From: DATILI01 sp035476635
Lineage (GTDB): Bacteria > Pseudomonadota > Gammaproteobacteria > Burkholderiales > Burkholderiaceae_C
Direction of reading: 5' to 3'
Assembly: GCA_035476635.1 (NCBI GenBank)
Contig: DATILI010000113.1
Coordinates: 1-14,114 of the forward strand
DNA: 14,114 nt
Shown: positions 7,054 to 13,413 of the stretch, one piece after another
Layout: each line of letters begins with the position of its first letter
Numbering within the stretch: the first letter of the stretch is position 1
Position numbers and translations under genes: made by a program
The notes under the pieces: generated by a model
Database searches by the model: none
Told to the model about the DNA's origin: nothing
The model's input: the letters and a program-made list of their open reading frames with translations, nothing else

Positions 7054-7971
7054 TCATCGCAGTGCCTCGATGCGCCACTGGATATTGAGCGAGAACGCCT
7101 CCCCCTGCTTCAATACGCGCAGGCCGGGGCGTTGCGGCAGATGGAAGGCGTCGATGGGCTGGGTGATGGGCTCAAAGCAGAATGCCGGCCCTTGTGGTGG
7201 CCGGTAGATCAGGCAGAAATGCTGCGCGGCAGCGCCGTCGCGCTCAAAGTCCGGCATCGACACCGAAAGCTGCAATCCCAATTCTGGCCAGGCGATGCAG
7301 GCCTTGCCGCCCCAGCCGGTGTAGCCGTTGTCGATGAGCGGGCCATGGGCTTGCACGCCCTCGTTCAGGTTCCAGCCCGCCGGATAGTCTTGCGTATGCG
7401 CGACCGGAAGCGGATCCTTGCCGCAGAGCCAGACGCCTTGCACCGGCGCCGTGATCCGTGTTGCCTCTGTGCGCGGAAACCAGGGATGCACGCCGAGCCC
7501 ATAGGGCAGCGGCTCCTGGCCCAGGTGGCGCACCTGCAGCAGCTGGTCCAGCCCGCCTTCGACCAGGCGGAAGGTCTGCACCGCTTCGTACGCGTAGGGA
7601 TTCCCGTCGAAGCAATGCGACTCCAGCGTCATCACGAGCGTGTCAGCGCCCGGTTGAGCAATTTGCCATGGCTGCAGCCAGGCATCGCCGTGGATCGGGT
7701 AGGGTTCACCGGCGCGATTGGGACGCATCGGGTGAAACCGCCCTTCATGCGTGAAGCCACCACCGCTGATGCGGTTGGACCAGGGCACCATCGGAAACGA
7801 CGCCAGCTGATACAGGTCCGGGGTCACACCATCCCAGGGCCGCCACAAATCAATGCGACGCTGCGGGCGGTCCAGCTGCCAGGCCGCGACGCCGCCACCG
7901 AGCGAGGGCACCAGCCCCAGGTGCTGACCGGCGTGGTGGAGCCAGACGACGGAATGCTTGGAATCAATCAT
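7054..7971 (-). CDS. Aldose 1-epimerase-like protein (galactose mutarotase fold)
   Basis: The 305-residue protein fits the aldose 1-epimerase superfamily, which interconverts alpha and beta forms of free sugars. Visible family residues are Asn66-Arg67 in VPWSNRISGG, His94 in PIHGDAW, the catalytic-acid-type His162 in GLGVHPWFPR, Asp214 in LIDNGYTGW and the catalytic-base-type Glu267 in FEPITQPIDAF. The ATG at 7971 starts 41 bases after the lactonase stop; a GTG at 8001 in the same frame would add ten residues, and neither has a strong ribosome site. A much longer reading to 8205 overlaps the lactonase and is rejected. It is second in a two-gene unit with the lactonase and converges on the exporter gene with an 18-base gap. 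It probably supplies the anomer used by the sugar dehydrogenase. No signal peptide is seen. Confidence 0.86.
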   Translation of the reverse strand: MIDSKHSVVWLHHAGQHLGLVPSLGGGVAAWQLDRPQRRIDLWRPWDGVTPDLYQLASFPMVPWSNRISGGGFTHEGRFHPMRPNRAGEPYPIHGDAWLQPWQIAQPGADTLVMTLESHCFDGNPYAYEAVQTFRLVEGGLDQLLQVRHLGQEPLPYGLGVHPWFPRTEATRITAPVQGVWLCGKDPLPVAHTQDYPAGWNLNEGVQAHGPLIDNGYTGWGGKACIAWPELGLQLSVSMPDFERDGAAAQHFCLIYRPPQGPAFCFEPITQPIDAFHLPQRPGLRVLKQGEAFSLNIQWRIEALR

Positions 7972-8012
7972 GGGGCAAAAGCTTTCATGGACAATGTTCA
8001 CAGGCCGCAGGC

Positions 8013-8942
8013 TCAACCGCCAAACAGGCCGGCGGGCCGCCCCGGAGCGTCGACGGCAACCGCGAACAAGCCCCCTGCCAGCGGCTCTGCCTGGAGCTGC
8101 TCGGCCGAGAGTCCGGTCCTGGCCGTGGTGATGAAGAGTGTGCGCAGGTCGGGCCCGCCGAAGCTGCAGTTGGTCACGTGGCGGGTGGGCAGCGCCACGC
8201 GGCACAGCTCGTGCGCCGTGACCGGGTCATGGCAACTCACGCAGGCGCCGCCCCAGTGGGCGATCCACAGGCGGCCGGCCGCGTCCGTGGTCATGCCGTC
8301 GGGTACGCCATCGCCGGGCGCGAAGCTGTGCCACAGCCGCTTGTTCGACAGCGTCCCGCTGGCGGCATCGCAGTCATAGGCATGGATGCGGCCGTTGACG
8401 GTGTCGTTGAAATACAGGGTGCGGCCATCGGCTGACCAGGTCGGGCCATTGGTCACGACGAAGCCGCCGTCATGCCGGGTGCAGCAGCCATCGGGGTCAT
8501 AGCGGTAGAGCGCACCGGTGGGCGCTTCACAGGCGAAGTCCATGGTGCCGGCCCAGAAGCGGCCGTGCGCATCGCACTTTCCGTCGTTGAAGCGGTTGCC
8601 CTTCAATGCTTTTTCGGGCTGGTGCAGGTAGCGCGGCGCGTCGCCAACGGCGGGATCGAACAGCGCGAAGCCGCGCCGCAGGGTCATGATCAGGCCTGGT
8701 GCCGCGGCTCTTTCGGCAAGCGCCGACACCTCTTCGGCAAAGGTCCAATGGGTCACGGTTTCGGTTGCCGGGTCGAAGCGGTGCAGCCGGCAGCCAAGGA
8801 TGTCGACCCAATAGAGCGCCTGTTCGCGGGTGGACCAGAGACATCCCTCCCCCAGCAAGGCGCCTGCCGGCAACACGCAGTGGGCGATGCCGGGAACCGG
8901 TGCCACCAGGGACAGTCCGTCTGTGCTCAATCGAGTCTCCAT
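8013..8942 (-). CDS. SMP-30/gluconolactonase-family sugar lactonase
   Basis: This 309-residue beta-propeller belongs to the SMP-30/gluconolactonase/LRE family, metal-dependent enzymes that open sugar lactones. Metal ligands are placed as Glu32 in LLGEGCLW, Asn165 in VVTNGPTW and Asp215 in GVPDGMTTD. Asn119-Asp120 in GNRFNDGKCD fits the substrate side of the site. Repeated blade motifs such as DAHGRFWAGT and DAAGRLWIAH are clear. I chose ATG 8942 because the family fold begins shortly after; a TTG at 8984 would add 14 residues and would overlap the probable transcription start. The gene is divergent from the SDR dehydrogenase, which would make the lactone it opens, and is followed by the epimerase-like gene. 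Relatives hydrolyse gluconolactone, L-arabinonolactone or galactonolactone; the exact substrate here is open. Confidence 0.92.
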   Translation of the reverse strand: METRLSTDGLSLVAPVPGIAHCVLPAGALLGEGCLWSTREQALYWVDILGCRLHRFDPATETVTHWTFAEEVSALAERAAAPGLIMTLRRGFALFDPAVGDAPRYLHQPEKALKGNRFNDGKCDAHGRFWAGTMDFACEAPTGALYRYDPDGCCTRHDGGFVVTNGPTWSADGRTLYFNDTVNGRIHAYDCDAASGTLSNKRLWHSFAPGDGVPDGMTTDAAGRLWIAHWGGACVSCHDPVTAHELCRVALPTRHVTNCSFGGPDLRTLFITTARTGLSAEQLQAEPLAGGLFAVAVDAPGRPAGLFGG

Positions 8943-9039
8943 CTGTAGTAGTGCGCGGCCTCTTGACGCGGGGGATGATAACAATGCATAGTGATAATGA
9001 AAATATATTATTTTTGTATCAATACATATTCAAATTGCA
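8943..9039. promoter_or_regulatory. Divergent promoter region between lactonase and SDR dehydrogenase
   Basis: These 97 bases are strikingly AT-rich against GC-rich flanks. They contain a direct repeat of TGATAA (8976-8981 and 8992-8997) and a perfect inverted repeat TGTAT-CA-ATACA (9015-9026). A TATCAAT (9017-9023) is shared with the control region of the aldehyde dehydrogenase. For the dehydrogenase direction, TATTAT (9006-9011) resembles a -10 but has no good -35. Confidence 0.6.
8994..9022 (-). promoter_or_regulatory. Candidate promoter of the lactonase-epimerase unit
   Basis: On the minus strand TTGATA (9022-9017) is followed after 17 bases by CATTAT (8999-8994), matching the sigma-70 consensus at 5 of 6 and 4 of 6 positions. 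The -35 overlaps the inverted repeat at 9015-9026, so a regulator binding there could block or adjust this promoter. Confidence 0.5.
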
Positions 9040-9852
9040 ATGACACATCAATCTATCGCCACAGCCACCCGTGCCGTTCCGTCGGCGGCCGAACTCTCGG
9101 TTTTCCCCAGCCTGCGGGACCGCTCGGTTTTCGTCACGGGCGGAGGAAGCGGCATCGGCGCCGCCATCGTGACGGCGTTCGCGCAGCAGGGCGCGCGCGT
9201 CGCCTTCATTGACGTCGCCCGCGAAGCCAGTGAAGCGCTGGCAAAGGAAATCGAAGAGGCGGGCTGCGCGCGGCCGTGGTGGCGTGCCTGCGATGTGCGG
9301 GACGTGGCCGCCTTGCAGGACGCCGTTGCGCAAGCTGCCAGCGCACTGGGGGACTTCTCGGTATTGGTCAACAACGTCGCCAGCGACGACCGCCACACAC
9401 TGGAGTCGGTGACGCCGGACTACTACGACGAGCGCATGGCGATCAATGAGCGCCCGGCCTTCTTCGCGATCCAGTCGGTGGTCGCGGGCATGCGGCGCCT
9501 GGGTGGCGGCTCGGTCGTCAACCTGGGCTCCACGGGCTGGCAGGGCAAGGGCGCGGGCTACCCCTGCTATGCCATCGCCAAATCCTCGGTCAATGGCCTG
9601 ACGCGCGGGCTTGCAAAAACCCTGGGCCAGGACCGCATCCGCATCAACACCGTGTCGCCGGGCTGGGTCATGACCGAGCGGCAGGTCAAGCTCTGGCTCG
9701 ACGCCGAAGGCGAACAGGAACTCAAGCGCACCCAGTGCCTGCCGGACAAGCTGCTGCCGCACGACATCGCGCGCATGGTGCTGTTCCTCGCATCGGACGA
9801 TGCAGCCATGTGCACCGCGCAGGAGTTCAAGGTGGACGCCGGCTGGGTCTAG
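9040..9852 (+). CDS. SDR-family sugar dehydrogenase (probable aldose 1-dehydrogenase)
   Basis: This 270-residue classical short-chain dehydrogenase has the nucleotide motif TGGGSGIG (33-40), Asp58 after the second strand (VAFIDVA, pointing to NAD rather than NADP), and NNVAS (111-115). The catalytic set is Asn136, Ser164, Tyr177 and Lys181 (CYAIAKSS). PGWVMTER follows the active site, as in many SDRs that act on sugars. About 25 residues precede the Rossmann fold, slightly more than usual. The ATG at 9040 has no visible ribosome site; the upstream AT-rich stretch may give a short or absent leader. Opposite the lactonase gene, it most likely oxidises an aldose at C1 to the lactone. L-arabinose, D-galactose or L-fucose are all possible. 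It converges with the LysR gene, stop codons only 7 bases apart. Confidence 0.88.
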   Translation: MTHQSIATATRAVPSAAELSVFPSLRDRSVFVTGGGSGIGAAIVTAFAQQGARVAFIDVAREASEALAKEIEEAGCARPWWRACDVRDVAALQDAVAQAASALGDFSVLVNNVASDDRHTLESVTPDYYDERMAINERPAFFAIQSVVAGMRRLGGGSVVNLGSTGWQGKGAGYPCYAIAKSSVNGLTRGLAKTLGQDRIRINTVSPGWVMTERQVKLWLDAEGEQELKRTQCLPDKLLPHDIARMVLFLASDDAAMCTAQEFKVDAGWV

Positions 9853-9859
9853 CCAATTT

Positions 9860-10819
9860 CTAGTCCATCTCCAGCTTGCGCCCATACAGGGTCAGGCTGG
9901 TGGCCTTCAGCGCCTTCATCATGACTTTGGCCGCTGGCGAAGGCAGGCGGTCGGTGTGCGTGATGATGCCGAAAGAGTCCATGTGGCACGGCATGGCCAG
10001 CGGCAGCACCGAGACGATGCCGTGCGACGCGTAGTAGTGGGCCACGTCGGCGGCCAGCACGGCGAGCATGTCGCTTTGCTGCAGCATGCGGGTGATGAAC
10101 AGCAGCGCCGCCGTCTCGATCACGTTGATCGGTGGCGCCAGCCCGTCTTCGCGGAACATCAGGTCAAACCGGTGGCGCAGCACGCTGCCCGCGGGCGGCA
10201 CGATCCAGCCGGCGGCCACCACGTCGCGCAAGGTCAGGCCCGTCATGCCCAGCAGCGGATGGCCCGGGCGCGCCACGGCGCAGACCGGCTCCTCGGTCAA
10301 GGGTTCGTAGCGCAGGTTGGTCTTGTCGTGCTCGGCAAACAGCCGCGCCACGAGGATGTCCAGCTTGCCCTGTTCAAGCCGCTCCAGCAGCACCGGGCTG
10401 GTTTCGATATCCAGCGAGATGCGCAGGTTCGGGTGCTCGCGCTTGACGATGGCCACGGCGGGCGGCAGCAAGGCCAGGCCCGGCGAAGTGATGGCGCCGA
10501 TCCCCACCTGGCCAAAGCGGCCGGCCTTGAGCGCCGTCAGTTCGTCGTGCGCCTGGTTCAGGTTGGTCAACACCATGCGTGCGTGACGGATCATGGTTTC
10601 GCCATACCAGGTCGGCCGCATGCCGCGCGACAGGCGCTCGAACAGCGGCACTTCCAGCACGTCCTCCAGGTCCTTGAGCAGCTTGGAGGCTGCGGGCTGG
10701 GTCATGCTGAGCACCTGCGCAGCGCGGTGGATATTGCCTTCCTCCGCCAGGGCGACCAGCAACAGCAGTTGCCGGGTCTTGAGCCGCGCGCGTATGAACC
10801 AGTGGGTGTAGGTCGTCAT
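9860..10819 (-). CDS. LysR-family regulator, GbpR/GguR-like, of the sugar genes
   Basis: The 319-residue protein is a LysR-type regulator. The helix-turn-helix lies near residues 29-60 (NIHRAAQVLSMTQPAAS), with the effector domain from about residue 100 to the end. The text around LFERLSRGMRPTWYGE and LKAGRFGQVGIGAI resembles regulators of the GbpR group, which control chvE-type sugar-binding genes in Agrobacterium and Azospirillum. Here a chvE-type gene lies downstream of the divergent operon, supporting that reading. The ATG at 10819 fits the fold, with only a weak ribosome site. It is divergent from the aldehyde dehydrogenase (107 bases between starts) and convergent with the SDR gene. The likely inducer is the sugar or an acid derived from it. 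The GbpR identity rests on memory of the family, not on a search. Confidence 0.9.
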   Translation of the reverse strand: MTTYTHWFIRARLKTRQLLLLVALAEEGNIHRAAQVLSMTQPAASKLLKDLEDVLEVPLFERLSRGMRPTWYGETMIRHARMVLTNLNQAHDELTALKAGRFGQVGIGAITSPGLALLPPAVAIVKREHPNLRISLDIETSPVLLERLEQGKLDILVARLFAEHDKTNLRYEPLTEEPVCAVARPGHPLLGMTGLTLRDVVAAGWIVPPAGSVLRHRFDLMFREDGLAPPINVIETAALLFITRMLQQSDMLAVLAADVAHYYASHGIVSVLPLAMPCHMDSFGIITHTDRLPSPAAKVMMKALKATSLTLYGRKLEMD

Positions 10820-10831
10820 GGGGTAATCCAG

Positions 10832-10860
10832 AATATCCGTTCTGATATCAATTTTGTCAA
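10832..10860 (-). promoter_or_regulatory. Strong candidate promoter of the GbpR-like LysR gene
   Basis: On the minus strand a perfect TTGACA (10860-10855) is followed after 17 bases by GATATT (10837-10832). The palindrome TGATATCA lies inside the spacer, so the protein binding there would repress its own gene. Transcription would start near 10825, leaving only about six bases before the ATG at 10819. Confidence 0.55.
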
Positions 10861-10915
10861 AAAATCAATTGGATTGATAGCAATATCGCTCATACACTTC
10901 GTGCCGATTCAGCAT

Positions 10916-10919
10916 GAGG
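10916..10919 (+). promoter_or_regulatory. Ribosome-binding site that fixes a TTG start
   Basis: GAGG seven bases ahead of TTG 10927 supports that codon as the start. An in-frame stop (TGA, 10915-10917) lies just upstream and the next in-frame ATG is far inside the enzyme. The ATG at 10914 is in another frame and gives only a short unrelated peptide. Confidence 0.6.
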
Positions 10920-10926
10920 TCCCCGA

Positions 10927-12378
10927 TTGAAATTTGGCGAGCTGCAACACAACGTCCGGCACTACATCAACGGCCGCTGGGAAACTGGCGTGACGACCGG
11001 CATCAGCGAGAACCCTTCCGATACGCGCGAAGTGGTCGCCGAATATGCACGCGCCGACCGCAGCCAGGCCGAGCTGGCCATCCGCGCGGCCGCTGAAGCA
11101 TTCGCGCACTGGAGCCACAGCGCACCGCAGCGCCGCGCCGATGTGCTGGAAAAGATCGGCGCCGAACTGGTGGCGCGCAAGGACGAGCTTGGTGCGCTGC
11201 TGGCGCGCGAAGAAGGCAAGGCCCTGGCCGAAGCCGTTGGCGAGGTCGTGCGCGCCGGGCAGGTATTCAAGTTCTTTGCCGGAGAAGCATTGCGCATTCC
11301 CGGTGAATCCATGGCCTCGGTCAGGCCGGGCATTCAGGTCGACGTGACGCGCGAGCCGGTCGGCGTGGTCGGCTTGATCGCGCCCTGGAATTTTCCATTT
11401 GCGATACCCGCCTGGAAAATCGCACCGGCACTGGCGTATGGCAACACCGTGGTGTTCAAGCCGGCGGAATCGGTGCCGGCCTGCGGGTGGGCGCTGGCCG
11501 AAATCATCAGCCGCTCCACGCTGCCGGCGGGGGTGTTCAACCTGGTCATGGGCAGCGGCCGCGAAGTCGGGCAGGCCTTCGTCGACAGCCCGCTGGTCGA
11601 TGCATTGAGCTTCACCGGCTCGGTGGCGACCGGCGAGCGGATCCTGCAGGCCTGCGCCGCGCGCCGTGCCAAGGTGCAGCTTGAGATGGGGGGCAAGAAC
11701 CCGCTCGTCGTGCTGGCCGATGCCGATCTTGAGCAAGCCGTCGAATGCGCGCTGCAAGGCGCGTATTTCTCGACCGGCCAGCGCTGCACCGCCTCGAGTC
11801 GCCTGATTGTCGAGGCACCGGTCCACGACGCATTCGTTGCGCGGCTGCGCCAGCGCATGGCGGACCTGAAGGTGGGCCACGCCCTGGAGCGCGGCACGCA
11901 GATGGGCCCGGTGGTCGACCAGGCACAGCTAGACCAGAACCAGGCCTACATCGAGATCGCACGCAACGAAGGCGCCGAACATGTCTGGGGCGGCGAGCTG
12001 CTGGAGCAGCCAACGCCCGGGTACTACATGCGCCCGGCCCTGTTCCTGGCCAGGCCCGAGCACCGCATCGCGCGCGAAGAAGTCTTCGGCCCGATCGCCT
12101 GCGTCTTGCGAGCAGATGACTATGCGCACGCGCTGGCCCTGGCGAACGACACGCCGTTCGGCCTGTGCGCGGGCATCTGCACGACTTCCCTCAAGCACGC
12201 CATGCATTTCAGGCGCCACGCCGAGGTCGGCATGACCATGGTCAACCTGGCCACCGCGGGCGTCGATTTCCACGTGCCGTTCGGCGGCCGCAAAGGCTCG
12301 AGCTACGGCCCGCGCGAGCAGGGGCGCTATGCCGCGGAGTTCTACACCACGGTCAAGACGGGCTACATGCTCGCGTGA
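10927..12378 (+). CDS. NAD(P)-dependent aldehyde dehydrogenase, 2-oxoglutarate semialdehyde type
   Basis: This 483-residue enzyme is a complete aldehyde dehydrogenase. Active-site residues are Asn155 in APWNFP, Lys178 in VFKPAES, Glu253 in QLEMGGKNP, Cys287 in STGQRCTAS and Glu385 in EEVFGP. Length and text resemble the 2-oxoglutarate-semialdehyde (2,5-dioxopentanoate) dehydrogenases that end the oxidative L-arabinose and D-xylose pathways, giving 2-oxoglutarate. Succinate-semialdehyde dehydrogenase is the main alternative within this group. The start is a TTG, the only one consistent with the upstream stop and the GAGG site. It begins an operon with two sugar-binding protein genes and faces a GbpR-like regulator, which supports a sugar rather than a succinate-semialdehyde role. 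The dehydratases expected between lactonase and this enzyme are not in the window. Confidence 0.9.
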   Translation: MKFGELQHNVRHYINGRWETGVTTGISENPSDTREVVAEYARADRSQAELAIRAAAEAFAHWSHSAPQRRADVLEKIGAELVARKDELGALLAREEGKALAEAVGEVVRAGQVFKFFAGEALRIPGESMASVRPGIQVDVTREPVGVVGLIAPWNFPFAIPAWKIAPALAYGNTVVFKPAESVPACGWALAEIISRSTLPAGVFNLVMGSGREVGQAFVDSPLVDALSFTGSVATGERILQACAARRAKVQLEMGGKNPLVVLADADLEQAVECALQGAYFSTGQRCTASSRLIVEAPVHDAFVARLRQRMADLKVGHALERGTQMGPVVDQAQLDQNQAYIEIARNEGAEHVWGGELLEQPTPGYYMRPALFLARPEHRIAREEVFGPIACVLRADDYAHALALANDTPFGLCAGICTTSLKHAMHFRRHAEVGMTMVNLATAGVDFHVPFGGRKGSSYGPREQGRYAAEFYTTVKTGYMLA

Positions 12379-12427
12379 CGGCGCCCTGCCCCCAGTTTTT
12401 TCGTCAACCGCAACCCAAGGAGACAAC

Positions 12428-13393
12428 ATGAAGATGAACCGTCGAACCCTCAATGCCGCACTCGCCACCGCGGTTCTTGCCGGCGCGCTGCCGGCCACGG
12501 TGCTGGCACAAAAGAAGATCGTGCTGGGATTCAGCCAGGTCGGCGCCGAAAGCGAATGGCGCACCGCCAACACCGAGTCGATCAAGTCATCCGCCAAGGA
12601 AGCGGGCATCGACCTGAAATTCTCCGATGCCCAGCAAAAGCAGGAGAACCAGATCAAGGCGATCCGCTCGTTCATTGCGCAAAAGGTGGACGTGATCGCG
12701 TTCTCGCCGGTGGTCGAGTCGGGCTGGGAGACCGTGCTGCGCGAAGCCAAGGCCGCCAAGATCCCGGTGGTGCTGACCGACCGCGCCGTCAACACCAAGG
12801 ACGACACGCTGTATGTCTCGTTCATGGGCTCGGATTTCACCGAGGAAGGCCGCAAGGCCGGGCGCTGGCTGGTCGAGAAGATGAAGGACCAGAAGGGCGA
12901 CGTCAACATCGTCGAGCTGCAGGGAACAGTGGGCTCGGCGCCGGCGATTGACCGCAAGAAGGGCTTTGAGGAAATCGTCAAGGCCGATCCCAAGTTCAAG
13001 ATCATCCGCTCGCAGACCGGCGATTTCACCCGCGCCAAGGGCAAGGAAGTGATGGAAGCCTTCCTCAAGGCCGAGGGCAAGAAGATCAACGTGCTCTACG
13101 CGCACAACGACGACATGGCGATCGGCGCGATCCAGGCGATCGAAGAGGCCGGCCTCAAGCCCGCAAAGGACATCACCATCATTTCCATCGACGCGGTCAA
13201 GGGCGCATTCGAGGCCATGATCGCCGGCAAGCTCAACGTGTCGGTAGAGTGCAGCCCCCTGCTCGGGCCCCAGCTGATGGCGGCCGTGAAGGACATCAAG
13301 GCCGGCAAGGCGGTCCAGAAGCGCATCGTCACTGAAGAAGGCATCTTCCCGATGGAAGTGGCCGCCAAGGAATTCCCGAAGCGCAAATATTGA
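12428..13393 (+). CDS. ytfQ: YtfQ-type sugar ABC transporter periplasmic binding protein
   Basis: The 321-residue protein is a periplasmic binding protein of the ribose/galactose class, close in text to E. coli YtfQ, which binds galactofuranose. Shared stretches are GFSQVGAESEWR (34-45), QQKQENQIKAIRSF (69-82), VELQGTVGSAPAIDRKKGF (162-180), GDFTRAKGKEVME (198-210) and YAHNDDMAIGAIQAI (224-238). A signal peptide (RRTLNAALATAVLAGALPAT, cut after LAQ near residue 28) sends it to the periplasm. The ATG at 12428 has AAGGAG (12417-12422) five bases ahead; a longer reading from 12329 overlaps the dehydrogenase gene and is rejected. It lies 49 bases after the aldehyde dehydrogenase and 20 before the ChvE gene. 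Its ATPase and permease partners are not in the window. L-arabinofuranose or galactofuranose are likely ligands, by inference. Confidence 0.9.
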   Translation: MKMNRRTLNAALATAVLAGALPATVLAQKKIVLGFSQVGAESEWRTANTESIKSSAKEAGIDLKFSDAQQKQENQIKAIRSFIAQKVDVIAFSPVVESGWETVLREAKAAKIPVVLTDRAVNTKDDTLYVSFMGSDFTEEGRKAGRWLVEKMKDQKGDVNIVELQGTVGSAPAIDRKKGFEEIVKADPKFKIIRSQTGDFTRAKGKEVMEAFLKAEGKKINVLYAHNDDMAIGAIQAIEEAGLKPAKDITIISIDAVKGAFEAMIAGKLNVSVECSPLLGPQLMAAVKDIKAGKAVQKRIVTEEGIFPMEVAAKEFPKRKY

Positions 13394-13413
13394 CATCCAA
13401 GGAGACAAGACAC

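Larger units (their letters stand above)
10820..10926. promoter_or_regulatory. Divergent control region between LysR and aldehyde dehydrogenase operon
   Basis: This AT-rich region holds the palindrome TGATATCA (10843-10850) and a perfect 15-base dyad ATCAAT-TGG-ATTGAT (10864-10878). TATCAAT (10846-10852) faces its reverse complement ATTGATA (10873-10879) across 20 bases. For the plus-strand operon, TTGGAT (10869-10874) and TACACT (10893-10898) with an 18-base spacer are a weak promoter candidate. It would put the 15-base dyad over the -35 and TGATATCA near -58, an arrangement usual for LysR activators. Confidence 0.6.

Noticed and set aside
7036..8379. Plus-strand open frame (447 codons) across the epimerase and lactonase genes
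   Set aside because: Both minus-strand genes have clear catalytic residues; the plus-strand reading has none and spans two genes and their gap.
9800..10930. Plus-strand open frame (376 codons) opposite the GbpR-like LysR gene
   Set aside because: It is antisense to a clear LysR protein and rich in His/Gln/Arg with no domain.
12379..12427. T-run after the aldehyde dehydrogenase stop, considered as a terminator
   Set aside because: The run of T bases (near 12395-12401) lacks a stable hairpin directly before it; the upstream GGCGCC palindrome has no loop. The genes are more likely one operon.
11929..13089. Minus-strand open frame (386 codons) across the aldehyde dehydrogenase and YtfQ genes
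   Set aside because: It crosses two supported plus-strand genes and has no recognisable protein family.
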